Virus record (IMG/VR): IMGVR_UViG_3300025769_000608
Location: 1 to 28,676 of that record
Strand: one strand, 5' to 3'
DNA from: a virus
Length of the DNA stretch: 28,676 nt
This document shows, piece by piece, positions 17,188 to 24,453 of the stretch. Every line of letters begins with the position of its first letter. Position 1 is the first letter of the stretch. The notes below the pieces were generated by a model that made no database searches, had not been told where the DNA came from, and saw nothing but the letters and a program-made list of their open reading frames with translations. The position numbers and the translations under genes were made by a program.

Positions 17188-17388
17188 ATGTTATCGAATT
17201 GGTTTTATAAATTTAAGATAGGAAGAACAATTACAGCTTTACACAGTTTGGATGATGCCACGCTAAAAGATATAGGTATACACAGATCAAATATTAGATC
17301 TCATGCATACGAAATTTTTGAAAAAGAAAAACCTGTAAATGATCCTATGTCCGAGCTACATGATTTGTATGCAAAATCTACTTACTAG
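17188..17388 (+). CDS. DUF1127 (YjiS-like) small protein (66 aa)
   Basis: The central pattern LHSLDDATLKDIGIHRSNI (residues about 19-37) matches DUF1127, whose hallmark is L-x-x-L-(D/S)-D-x-x-L-x-D-I-G-x-x-R-S-x-I. DUF1127 proteins are short and mostly found in Alpha- and Gammaproteobacteria; a few have been tied to RNA turnover and stress physiology. The gene stands alone after a gap, has an AGGA ribosome-binding site nine bases before the ATG, and probably has its own promoter. It is tail to tail with the DNA polymerase, and both stop codons lie in one CTAG. It may be a captured host regulator that the phage uses on host metabolism. Confidence 0.85.
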   Translation: MLSNWFYKFKIGRTITALHSLDDATLKDIGIHRSNIRSHAYEIFEKEKPVNDPMSELHDLYAKSTY

Positions 17389-19298
17389 TCTACCTCTCCC
17401 CAATTATCACAAAGGGCAGTGTCTACTTCAAAAGGTATTTTTAAATCAGGAACACAAGTTGTCATAATTTCTACAATCTTGTCAGCTTGTTTTTGATTTT
17501 CAATATTAAAACATAATTCATCATGCACAGTTAGTGTTGGACACAATCCTTCTTTGTAACACTCAACCATAGCTTTCTTGGTTTGATCAGCACTCGATCC
17601 TTGGATTAGTCTGTTCAAAGCTTTGTAGGTGTAGGCTCTTCTGATTCTACCTTTACTTCCATATTCATTTATGGCTTCTTTCATAGGCAAGGCTTTGTTA
17701 AATCCAAAGGACACGGGTTCATACATATCAAATCTACACTTACGGCCCAACCAAGTTCTAATAACTCCATGATCTTTTGCACGATTCATAGCTTTTTCAG
17801 ATAAAGCTTTTAGAAAAGGAACTCTCTCATTATATGTATTTATTAATTTCTCTGCTTCTTCTACTTCTATATCCATGACGTTGGCTAATTTACCTTTACC
17901 CATTCCATACATAATACCTAGATTAACTGTCTTAGCTTCTTTACGTTTAATTCCTGCCATGTCCGCTACCATCTGATGAAAATCAGCAAGACCTTTACGA
18001 TAATTATCAACAACTCCATCAATCTGTGGATGTCTATCTATGCCTGTCAAGGTAGCACAATAATGAACTAACCATCTTGGTTCTTGTGATGCATAATCAA
18101 AGGAACCCCATTTGTGGCCCTCCTCCGGGATAAACAAACCACGAATTAATTTTTTGATCTCAGGATCTCGTGCAGGAATCTGTTGCAAATTGGGGTTGCT
18201 TGAACTAAATCGTCCTGTTACAGTTCCTCCACCATCAGATCTAAGGGAGTGAAAATCACAATGTATTCTACCATTATGCGAGTGTTCAAGAATAGTATCA
18301 ACAAATGTTGTATTGGCTTTGTTTATTTCTCTAATTTTTATAATCTTTTGTGCAATTGGATGAGTGTTATTAGCAAGAACTTGTTTTGTAAACATGGGAG
18401 CCCCGGACTTTTCTGTGCGAGAATACGGAAGACCCACAGCATCAAAGACCTTTGCTACAGATGTGGCGACCCACGGTTCAATCGTGACTCCAGTTTCTTT
18501 GACTATCTCTTGTATAAGTGATTTTTCTATCTTAGCTAAATCTTTCTTTGTTTTTTCTGCTTTTTGAACATCAACACGAACACCTTTAGTTTTCATCTCA
18601 AATAGTACAGGCAGTAAACTACTCTCTAATTCAAAGATACTTGTGCACTCTTCTTGAGTTATTTTTTTTCTTAAATTTTCCCAAAGCTTTAAAGTTATTA
18701 AAGCGTCTTGTTCGGCATACTTTCCGACATATCTAGGAGGCAGTTGCCACATACCAGATTTTGGATCAACACCAAACTCGGCTGCTGCAGACTTTAATAA
18801 TTTTTCATCTTTATATTCTCCAAGATAATCTCGAGCAAGAGAATTTAAATTGTACCACTTTCTATTCTCATCTAACAAAGGAGCAGCAATCATAGTATCT
18901 ATAATCTTACCCTTAACTTCTATACCCTCAGCTCTTAACCAACCTAAATCGTACAATGCATTATGAAATACTTTACTTATTGTTTCGTCTGCACAAAGTT
19001 TTGTTAACCAACTGTACACAGCATTCTTTGGCATGTTTCCTACCTTATGTGCCGTAGGGAAATACCAAGCACTGTCGCCAGCTCCAACTGCTATACCTAT
19101 TATGTATCCATCTTTTCTAGTCCACCCAGGCCCAAGAGTTAAAAGGTTTGAATCTTTTGTTTCTAAGTCAATAGATATAGTTTTATGTTGTGATAAATCT
19201 GGAAGTGTTTGAGGTGGCTCCCAATCCGTGTCTACATTTCCCCAAGAAACATCTTTTATGTCTTGATCTAGTAAGTGATATTGATCATGATTTGTCAT
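17385..19298 (-). CDS. Family A DNA polymerase with 3'-5' exonuclease domain
   Basis: This 637-residue replicative polymerase has both active sites. Exonuclease motifs: SIDLETKD (D44, E46), FHNALYDLGWL (D117) and YAEQDAL (D198). Polymerase motifs: TGRFSSSNPNLQQIPAR, motif A SFDYASQEPR (D401), motif B KRKEAKTVNLGIMYG and motif C TVHDELCF (H592, D593). Motif B has Leu (L460) where E. coli Pol I has Phe762, a position that differs between groups of marine phage polymerases. Motif A reads DYASQEPR instead of the usual DYSQIELR type. There is no 5'-3' exonuclease domain. The ATG overlaps the end of the DUF6378-like gene by 14 bases. It is the last gene of the early block. Confidence 0.97.
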   Translation of the reverse strand: MTNHDQYHLLDQDIKDVSWGNVDTDWEPPQTLPDLSQHKTISIDLETKDSNLLTLGPGWTRKDGYIIGIAVGAGDSAWYFPTAHKVGNMPKNAVYSWLTKLCADETISKVFHNALYDLGWLRAEGIEVKGKIIDTMIAAPLLDENRKWYNLNSLARDYLGEYKDEKLLKSAAAEFGVDPKSGMWQLPPRYVGKYAEQDALITLKLWENLRKKITQEECTSIFELESSLLPVLFEMKTKGVRVDVQKAEKTKKDLAKIEKSLIQEIVKETGVTIEPWVATSVAKVFDAVGLPYSRTEKSGAPMFTKQVLANNTHPIAQKIIKIREINKANTTFVDTILEHSHNGRIHCDFHSLRSDGGGTVTGRFSSSNPNLQQIPARDPEIKKLIRGLFIPEEGHKWGSFDYASQEPRWLVHYCATLTGIDRHPQIDGVVDNYRKGLADFHQMVADMAGIKRKEAKTVNLGIMYGMGKGKLANVMDIEVEEAEKLINTYNERVPFLKALSEKAMNRAKDHGVIRTWLGRKCRFDMYEPVSFGFNKALPMKEAINEYGSKGRIRRAYTYKALNRLIQGSSADQTKKAMVECYKEGLCPTLTVHDELCFNIENQKQADKIVEIMTTCVPDLKIPFEVDTALCDNWGEVD

Positions 19299-19575
19299 TT
19301 ATAATTTCTCCACCTAAAGCCGCATAGCCAATAACGTCTGTCCAAGAATCGTCTTTTGAAATATCTTCGGCAAGACGAGCTACCTTAACACCGATCATAC
19401 AAGCCACAACTTCCTCTGGAGTGATTGCACCATTTAATTTTTTATCTAATAATATAGTCCATATATCGGCTATACGTTGATGATTCTTTTTAGCAGGTCC
19501 ATACTCTTTAGCTCTTTGTCCGTTGATTAGTTTCTCTGCTTCTTTTAAAAAATATTCTCTGTCTTTCTTTATCAA
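19285..19575 (-). CDS. DUF6378-like phage protein (96 aa), TTG start
   Basis: The pattern LINGQRAKEYGPAKKNHQRI, then ADIWTILL, ITPEEVVACMIGVKVARLAE and SWTDVIGYAALGGEI fits DUF6378, a helical phage/prophage family found beside replication genes. It slightly resembles MazG-type all-alpha folds, but no function is established. The best start is TTG at 19575: GGAG lies seven bases upstream and no ATG is available in frame before a stop. The start lies inside the 57-aa gene of 19508-19681 and the end overlaps the polymerase ATG, so translation of all three is probably coupled. Confidence 0.8.
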   Translation of the reverse strand: MIKKDREYFLKEAEKLINGQRAKEYGPAKKNHQRIADIWTILLDKKLNGAITPEEVVACMIGVKVARLAEDISKDDSWTDVIGYAALGGEIINDKS

Positions 19576-19681
19576 AAGGATTCTCCATCGTTGTATCTAA
19601 TAATATGCATTCGTCATGAGCATAGCTATCCCAAAAAATATGTCCCTCTTTGTTCTTTTGTAAGATCCATATCTTTGTCAT
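19508..19681 (-). CDS. Small hypothetical protein (57 aa), coupled to the helicase stop
   Basis: This short gene fills the 102-bp gap between helicase and DUF6378-like gene. Its ATG overlaps the helicase TGA (ATGA at 19678-19681), the same layout used elsewhere in this genome. The product starts MTKIWILQKNKEGHIFWDSY and is basic toward its end (RQRIFFKRSRETNQRTKS). Its last 68 bases overlap the DUF6378-like gene in another frame. No family is recognised. The call rests on start placement, gap filling and a natural-looking N-terminal half. Confidence 0.6.
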   Translation of the reverse strand: MTKIWILQKNKEGHIFWDSYAHDECILLDTTMENPFDKERQRIFFKRSRETNQRTKS

Positions 19682-21195
19682 ATGTTAAACTTATGTAATG
19701 CGTTTGATTCAATTAAGTGCAATGTTTTTTTAGCACGAGTTGCTCCCACATAAAAAGTTCTTATCTCAGAATCTTGATCTAAACTTTCTACGCAGGCCTT
19801 GGTTGAGTCAAGAAGCAGAGCTACGTTATCCGCCTCTCCACCTTTGGCTTTGTGTATTGTCGATATCCGAATCCTCGGTTTCCCCGTTAGAATCTTCTCC
19901 CCTCGTCTCCTCACTGACATTATATATGCTACTTCCTGATCCGATACTTTCAAGACTTTCTGCCACGGAGTCTCGTGTGTAGCGTTCAAACTGCAATTCT
20001 CTATAATGTCGTCTAGAGTATAAGTTGGTTCGGTACCTATACCGAGGGACAGTAGCTTTCTCCCAAGTTTGCAAATAATATTCGGGCTCAATATTTTCGC
20101 AAAGTTCTTCAGTTCTGATGTAGACAAGCTTTGGTTTTTGCATAGTTTTAGCCATACCTCTATTCCGTTGATAACATTTGGGGAAATAGACCAACCAGTG
20201 CCCTCTCTCCAATAGAGATAGCCGTCTTCTTTAAGACGATTACATACTTTATTTGTAATGTAATTAGTTCTTGCAAGTACCAACCATTCGCCACTAGTTA
20301 AGTCTACATCAAGTATATCTCGATGCCATGTTATGGTGCCATCTTTTTTAGTGGGTTGCCAATTTTTTGTTTGTCTGGTAGAGACTTTCTTTATAAGGTT
20401 TTGAGAAAACTCATGCACGGCAGTCGGTACACGAAACGATTTTGTTAAGAATAATTTATCTTCACATGCATTTAGAAAGTCAGAAACCTTCACACCCATC
20501 CAAGTATATATAGCTTGATCGTCATCTCCAGCATAATAAACTTTTTTTGAATTAGGAACTAAAACTTCTTTGACCATCCTCCATTGTAGAGGTGCTAAAT
20601 CTTGTGCCTCGTCTATAATAAGTAAATCAAACTCGGGAGATGTGCCTTGCCATATAAATTTTTCTATCATGTCAACAAAATCTAATTTGTTTTTTGCCTT
20701 TTTATAATCACGATATCCTTTATCTAAAACTTTTAATTGTTGCCAATGTAGTGTGTGATCCCAGGCATCATTAAACTGTTGTTCTAAACTTACTTCTCTA
20801 ACACGAGCCATTTGTATAAGAGACATATATTTATCTCCACCAGCTCCTATTTGAAACAAAGGTCCCTCTTCTAAACTAATTGTCGGTGCAGATCTAAATT
20901 CTAATCCATGAAGTTTACCAAGATCATTGTAATCAGACCCTTTAAAAACTGACTTTATATCTAAGCCTAACCATGTAAAAGCAAGTGAATGTAATGTTCT
21001 AAAGTAAATCATCTGCTTTGTATCTAAACCAAGTTCTATTGCCGATCTATCTCTAGCTTCAGTTGCCGCTTTACGACTAAAAGACATGAAGGCAATCTTG
21101 GTTGGATCCATACCATCTTGTATTGATTTCTTAATTATATCAATTAAGGTTGTAGTTTTGCCTGTGCCAGGTGGTCCAAAAATTACAGTTTCCAT
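19678..21195 (-). CDS. UvrD/Rep-type SF1 DNA helicase (505 aa)
   Basis: All main SF1 motifs can be read: Walker A GPPGTGKTT (residues 7-15), motif Ia SFSRKAATEA, motif II LLIIDEAQD (DEAQD 195-199), motif III AGDDDQAIYTW (222-232), motif IV-like KSFRVP, motif V ISTIHKAKGGEADNV and motif VI FYVGATRAKKTL. It is shorter than bacterial UvrD (about 720 aa), with reduced accessory subdomains. An ATP-driven strand-unwinding role next to primase and polymerase implies replication or recombination. The ATG overlaps the primase stop by one base (TAATG). No DnaB-like helicase is in the window, so this protein or the SNF2-type one may do the fork work. Confidence 0.95.
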   Translation of the reverse strand: METVIFGPPGTGKTTTLIDIIKKSIQDGMDPTKIAFMSFSRKAATEARDRSAIELGLDTKQMIYFRTLHSLAFTWLGLDIKSVFKGSDYNDLGKLHGLEFRSAPTISLEEGPLFQIGAGGDKYMSLIQMARVREVSLEQQFNDAWDHTLHWQQLKVLDKGYRDYKKAKNKLDFVDMIEKFIWQGTSPEFDLLIIDEAQDLAPLQWRMVKEVLVPNSKKVYYAGDDDQAIYTWMGVKVSDFLNACEDKLFLTKSFRVPTAVHEFSQNLIKKVSTRQTKNWQPTKKDGTITWHRDILDVDLTSGEWLVLARTNYITNKVCNRLKEDGYLYWREGTGWSISPNVINGIEVWLKLCKNQSLSTSELKNFAKILSPNIICKLGRKLLSLGIGTEPTYTLDDIIENCSLNATHETPWQKVLKVSDQEVAYIMSVRRRGEKILTGKPRIRISTIHKAKGGEADNVALLLDSTKACVESLDQDSEIRTFYVGATRAKKTLHLIESNALHKFNI

Positions 21196-22733
21196 TAGAA
21201 TGGTGCCTCCCCTGCTTCTATTTTAAGATTGCTTACCTCTACCTCGGATGTGATTTCTGGAATCCACCAAACTCTGACAGTTTTCCAATTACCTGTAGAT
21301 GTTTTAAATTTTTTTAACACTGAACTATCCCCATTATTTATTTCTTTAATCCTCTCTTGAACTTGTGCCCTCGTATAAGTATCAAACTTTTTCTGCCTCA
21401 TGAACTCCATAAGGGATTCAAGTCTAAAGTATGTCTTACTGTCTTCTGTTTCAGTGTATGGTTTACCTAACATAATCTCTTCAAAGGTTTGTGCTTGAAC
21501 TCTACCTGTGCAATATGTTTCTAACAGAGATATAAATTGTCCTTTGTATGTAAGTTCCTCGGGTACATTTATCTCATTACAATTTTCCAATAAGCCATTA
21601 ATCTGTTCTTCCCATAAACTATCTTTTAATTTAGGAGGCATGAAATTTAATTGTTCCATACATGCTCTCTGGAATAGTCTTGGAGTTTGTAGTTCATCTG
21701 TTGTTAGTTCTAATCTTCTCCCACCTATATCCACGAACCATAGTCTTGGCTCCGATAAGATAACAGATAGTCCACTAATCGTAGGCATTGATCCAACACC
21801 GATACCATGTTTTAAAGTTCTACACACACTCTGATTACAATGAGAAGACATAGGTTCTTCTTTACAAAGATACTGATATTCTTTTTTTTCTAATGTGTTT
21901 TGTATTGCCACAACTTCTGATGCAGTAAGTGGTGGAGTAAAATCTTTTGCATTGTGTTCTTCTAATTTAGATTTCCAATCTTGAGGAAATGCTCTCTGTA
22001 AAAAAACACCAAGGTGAAAAGCAGCTCGGTTTCTTCCCCCTTCGAATATACCTATTGACATCAATGAACGTAAGCACGGAACATAATTAGGATATAATTC
22101 TACTGCCCCACCGATTGGTATCTTTAAGAAATCTTTTGGTTTCGTTTTGACTTTTTGTATCGCTTCAATGAATTCTTGTAGTGTCGCATCTTTATACGTT
22201 CCTTCTGTTTTGAGGATCGCATAGCGGAAAGTTTGCTCCGAATCAAAATACGGCAAATTAATGAAGTTACCCACATCGCCCCTCTCGACAAGAACTTGTT
22301 CTTGCTTCGGGAATATCTCACACCGACCATGCCCAAGAGCAGCAGATATTTCAGCAGCCTTGTCTCTAAAATCACTCGCATTCATCCACTCCTCAAAGAA
22401 AAAGAATATATGTGCACCACCAGATTTACTACGGCACACGATACACGGAACATTGAACTTTTCTAATTTATCTATTAATTCATTATGGTCAAGAGGATAT
22501 TGATCTATATCTAAAGCACCAAATTTACATTTGTTATCTTCATTGATAGGTATAGCACCGACACCTTGTTTACCATCTATGTGTCTTTGTACTAATTCTA
22601 ATGTTAAGGGATTTCTTACTATATAAGATTTTGCTTTTTGTTTACCAGCCATTCGTTGAGTGGACACTTCTGTCTGACCATGTGCTGATCGAAAGCCTTC
22701 AAATGCTTTCATTAATTCTTCTGCTAAATTCAC
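21195..22733 (-). CDS. Archaeo-eukaryotic-type primase (AEP/PrimPol, TOTE-like), GTG start
   Basis: The N-terminal half has the AEP catalytic signature: GALDIDQYP (D75, D77), SKSGGAHIFFFF (S104, H108) and CEIFPKQ (E139). This is the layout of the primase domain described in TOTE conflict systems and many phage primases. A Cys cluster YLCKEEPMSSHCNQSVC near residues 290-307 may bind a metal. The C-terminal 200 residues are not recognised. The protein would make primers for DNA synthesis in place of a DnaG- or T7-type primase. The start is GTG at 22733 with GGAG six bases upstream; the first in-frame ATG is seven codons later. It follows a strong terminator, so its transcript is probably limited to readthrough. 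Confidence 0.88.
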   Translation of the reverse strand: MNLAEELMKAFEGFRSAHGQTEVSTQRMAGKQKAKSYIVRNPLTLELVQRHIDGKQGVGAIPINEDNKCKFGALDIDQYPLDHNELIDKLEKFNVPCIVCRSKSGGAHIFFFFEEWMNASDFRDKAAEISAALGHGRCEIFPKQEQVLVERGDVGNFINLPYFDSEQTFRYAILKTEGTYKDATLQEFIEAIQKVKTKPKDFLKIPIGGAVELYPNYVPCLRSLMSIGIFEGGRNRAAFHLGVFLQRAFPQDWKSKLEEHNAKDFTPPLTASEVVAIQNTLEKKEYQYLCKEEPMSSHCNQSVCRTLKHGIGVGSMPTISGLSVILSEPRLWFVDIGGRRLELTTDELQTPRLFQRACMEQLNFMPPKLKDSLWEEQINGLLENCNEINVPEELTYKGQFISLLETYCTGRVQAQTFEEIMLGKPYTETEDSKTYFRLESLMEFMRQKKFDTYTRAQVQERIKEINNGDSSVLKKFKTSTGNWKTVRVWWIPEITSEVEVSNLKIEAGEAPF

Positions 22734-22746
22734 TCTTCACTCCATA

Positions 22747-22786
22747 GAAAAAAGAGCCGTGACTTGGAGGACATAGCCACGGCTCT
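22747..22786 (-). terminator. Rho-independent terminator inside the early block
   Basis: A perfect 9-bp stem AGAGCCGTG/CACGGCTCT (22753-22761 with 22778-22786) with a 16-base loop is followed on the - strand by TTTTTT. No T run follows on the + strand, so it acts on leftward transcription. It lies between the ssDNA-binding-protein gene and the primase gene and probably reduces expression of primase, helicase and polymerase. Confidence 0.88.
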
Positions 22787-22792
22787 GATTAA

Positions 22793-23584
22793 TTAAAACG
22801 GTATTTCTTCATCCTTCTGACTTGATGACATTTCATCGGCAGAAGCCGCAGCCATTTTAATTTCCCCTTTTCTAAAACTTTGATACATAGTCCTAGCCTC
22901 TAACATCATAGATTCTAGTTCCTTTGACATCTCAGTTACACGATCAACCTTATAATTATACCAACTACCTTGATCGTTGCTTTCTGCAATAGTCTTAATA
23001 GACCATGCAGTTCCGTAAAGTGGCATAGGTTTACCCGAAGGTAATCTTATACCATTCTTCATTGTGTTCCATCTACGAGAGACTTTTAACTGTGTCTTCT
23101 TCATATCAAGAACTGCTGGAGTGCTTAACTTTGTGTCGGGATCCATCACTTGCACGAGATGTTGATGTGTCCTAACCAACTCATTACCAGATGGCAAAAT
23201 TTCTGCCGCACCTTCACGAGTTGTTAAAGTTATATCCTTATCATCGGGAGATAGTTCTCTAATAAAACCACCACCACTTGATCTAAGGGCGAACTCCAGG
23301 AATTTCTTTTCAAAGAAACAAGGTACAACAATTATTCCATCATCTGCTTTGAATACTTGTTGTGACACTGTATTAAAGATATCGCCTTGTTCGGCTCCCT
23401 TTAAATACATACTGTCTTGCTTGTTTAATTGTGGCGATAATGCTTGTAGTATCCTTATGAAAGGTATTTGCATATCGTCTGTTGTGAAGTTTTCAAGACC
23501 AGCTCCAGCTTCCTCTTCAAGTAATGAAGATAAATCTGACACTGCTACTTCTGTCTTTGCTTTTTGTGCTACTGCTTGGGACAT
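22793..23584 (-). CDS. Probable ssDNA-binding protein with SSB-like acidic tail (263 aa)
   Basis: The main clue is the C-terminus: a disordered Ser/Glu stretch ending in KDEEIPF, very close to the DDDIPF tip by which bacterial SSB recruits partner proteins. The body (DMQIPFIRILQALSPQLNKQ, VPCFFEKKFLEF, SRRWNTMKNGI, PMPLYGTAWSIKT) resembles a conserved phage replication protein, but I cannot assign a named family. Its position fits: after a coiled-coil partner gene and just before a terminator that would leave it strongly expressed relative to the primase, as an ssDNA-binding protein would need. The start overlaps the previous stop (TAATG) with AGGAGG upstream. The function is inferred. Confidence 0.7.
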   Translation of the reverse strand: MSQAVAQKAKTEVAVSDLSSLLEEEAGAGLENFTTDDMQIPFIRILQALSPQLNKQDSMYLKGAEQGDIFNTVSQQVFKADDGIIVVPCFFEKKFLEFALRSSGGGFIRELSPDDKDITLTTREGAAEILPSGNELVRTHQHLVQVMDPDTKLSTPAVLDMKKTQLKVSRRWNTMKNGIRLPSGKPMPLYGTAWSIKTIAESNDQGSWYNYKVDRVTEMSKELESMMLEARTMYQSFRKGEIKMAAASADEMSSSQKDEEIPF

Positions 23585-24153
23585 TACTGACCTCCTTTTA
23601 TCTTTGCACGGTTACCAACATAAACTCCAAACGTATCGAAATCGACCTCTTGACCGTCTTCGATTCTGTTCTTTATCCATGTCCTTAAAGTCATTGGGTG
23701 TATATGAGTTTTTTGGGCAGGATTTAGCCCTTGCTTTGATAAATCATCAAGCACGGCCCCCGCTACATTATCTTGACCCATCCCAAATTGAACAACGACT
23801 TCGTTCTTAATTATATCAGCCTCGCCAATAGAACGCAGAAAGTTAAATGCTTCTGCCTTCTTATCTTCAGGAATTCTTGCTGATACAAATTTTTCTACGG
23901 AGACTTTGTTACCATCTACTGTCAGACTTTGTACTCCAAGCTCTTCCATTAATGAAGGTATGTCCTCCTCATCAATAGTTCGCTTTTTGTACTGCAAGTC
24001 TTTCAGATATTTTTCGGCATCCTTGACTTGTTTATTTAAGTCAACAGTTTGCCTAATAAGTGAAGATAGTCTTTTAGTACCATCTTCTCCAACCTTGTCA
24101 AATGCTTGAGGGTTGGCAGCTTCTTCTTCAAACAGTGAAAACACATCACTCAT
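23584..24153 (-). CDS. Conserved phage protein with N-terminal coiled coil (189 aa)
   Basis: Residues about 28-70 (LSSLIRQTVDLNKQVKDAEK, YLKDLQYKKRTIDEEDI) form a coiled coil. After it comes a small alpha/beta part with two hairpins (VQSLTVDGNKVSVEKFVSAR, ADIIKNEVVVQFG) and a C-terminal helix-rich segment (HIHPMTLRTWIKNRIEDGQE). The N-terminus is acidic and begins MSDVFSLFEEEAANPQAF. The layout recalls small phage DNA-metabolism proteins such as nuclease inhibitors, but that is only a resemblance. AAGGAG lies five bases before the ATG. It is translated together with the likely ssDNA-binding protein and may be its partner. Confidence 0.75.
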   Translation of the reverse strand: MSDVFSLFEEEAANPQAFDKVGEDGTKRLSSLIRQTVDLNKQVKDAEKYLKDLQYKKRTIDEEDIPSLMEELGVQSLTVDGNKVSVEKFVSARIPEDKKAEAFNFLRSIGEADIIKNEVVVQFGMGQDNVAGAVLDDLSKQGLNPAQKTHIHPMTLRTWIKNRIEDGQEVDFDTFGVYVGNRAKIKGGQ

Positions 24154-24207
24154 CTTTCTCTCCTTCTCGATTAAAGTTTATACCCTTCGGTATTTGGTTC
24201 TAAGGTT

Positions 24208-24387
24208 TTAACCCCTAGCTTGTATATTGTCAATAGAATTTGTCTGACTCTTTTTCCACAAAAATTCTTGCTTTGTTAGAAAAGAAATCTGACCACCTAT
24301 TGATCGATCATTGTCTTGCGACAATTCTTTTAGCATGTTCCAAGTTTTGATTGGTACTGCTACTGATTTCCATTTTTCTGAATCCAT
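24208..24387 (-). CDS. Ribbon-helix-helix DNA-binding regulator (59 aa)
   Basis: The pattern EKWKSVAVPIKTWNMLKELS then RSIGGQISFLTKQEFLW fits a ribbon-helix-helix (Arc/CopG-type) domain: one beta strand, a first helix, a turn and a second helix. Such proteins bind DNA as dimers and often repress their own promoter. I place the start at ATG 24387 (MDSEKW...), because AGGGAG lies six to seven bases upstream. The longer 70-residue reading from 24420 has no such site and would begin inside the promoter. A promoter and a perfect inverted repeat lie directly upstream. Confidence 0.75.
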   Translation of the reverse strand: MDSEKWKSVAVPIKTWNMLKELSQDNDRSIGGQISFLTKQEFLWKKSQTNSIDNIQARG

Positions 24388-24405
24388 TTGATTCTCCCTT
24401 TTAAT

Positions 24406-24419
24406 TGTTATGCCTAACA
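24406..24419. promoter_or_regulatory. Putative operator, TGTTA-N4-TAACA
   Basis: This perfect inverted repeat with five-base arms covers the -10 box of the promoter in front of the ribbon-helix-helix gene. Short symmetrical arms are usual for this regulator class. Autorepression is the natural reading, but nothing here proves binding. Confidence 0.45.
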
Positions 24420-24435
24420 TTTAATATAATGTCAA
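24407..24435 (-). promoter_or_regulatory. Internal early promoter, TTGACA-N17-CATAAC
   Basis: On the - strand, a consensus -35 TTGACA is at 24435-24430, the spacer is 17 bases and the -10 CATAAC is at 24412-24407 (four of six matches). Transcription would start about 12 bases before the ATG at 24387. It would drive the regulator, the coiled-coil protein and the ssDNA-binding protein up to the terminator at 22747-22786. Confidence 0.55.
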
Positions 24436-24453
24436 ATAATTTCTTATTTATTT

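Noticed and set aside
19826-20212. Second frame of 128 codons on the same strand as the helicase
   Set aside because: It lies wholly within the SF1 helicase; no start signal and no recognised motif.
23349-23810. Open frame of 153 codons on the + strand inside the early block
   Set aside because: It is antisense to two conserved early genes and its product has no protein-like domain pattern.
24180-24193. ATACC-N4-GGTAT hairpin in the leader of the coiled-coil protein gene
   Set aside because: Five AT-rich base pairs only; too weak for a terminator and no evidence for a regulatory role.
24208-24420. Longer 70-residue form of the ribbon-helix-helix protein
   Set aside because: Its start lies in the promoter and palindrome and has no ribosome-binding site; ATG 24387 has AGGGAG at good distance.
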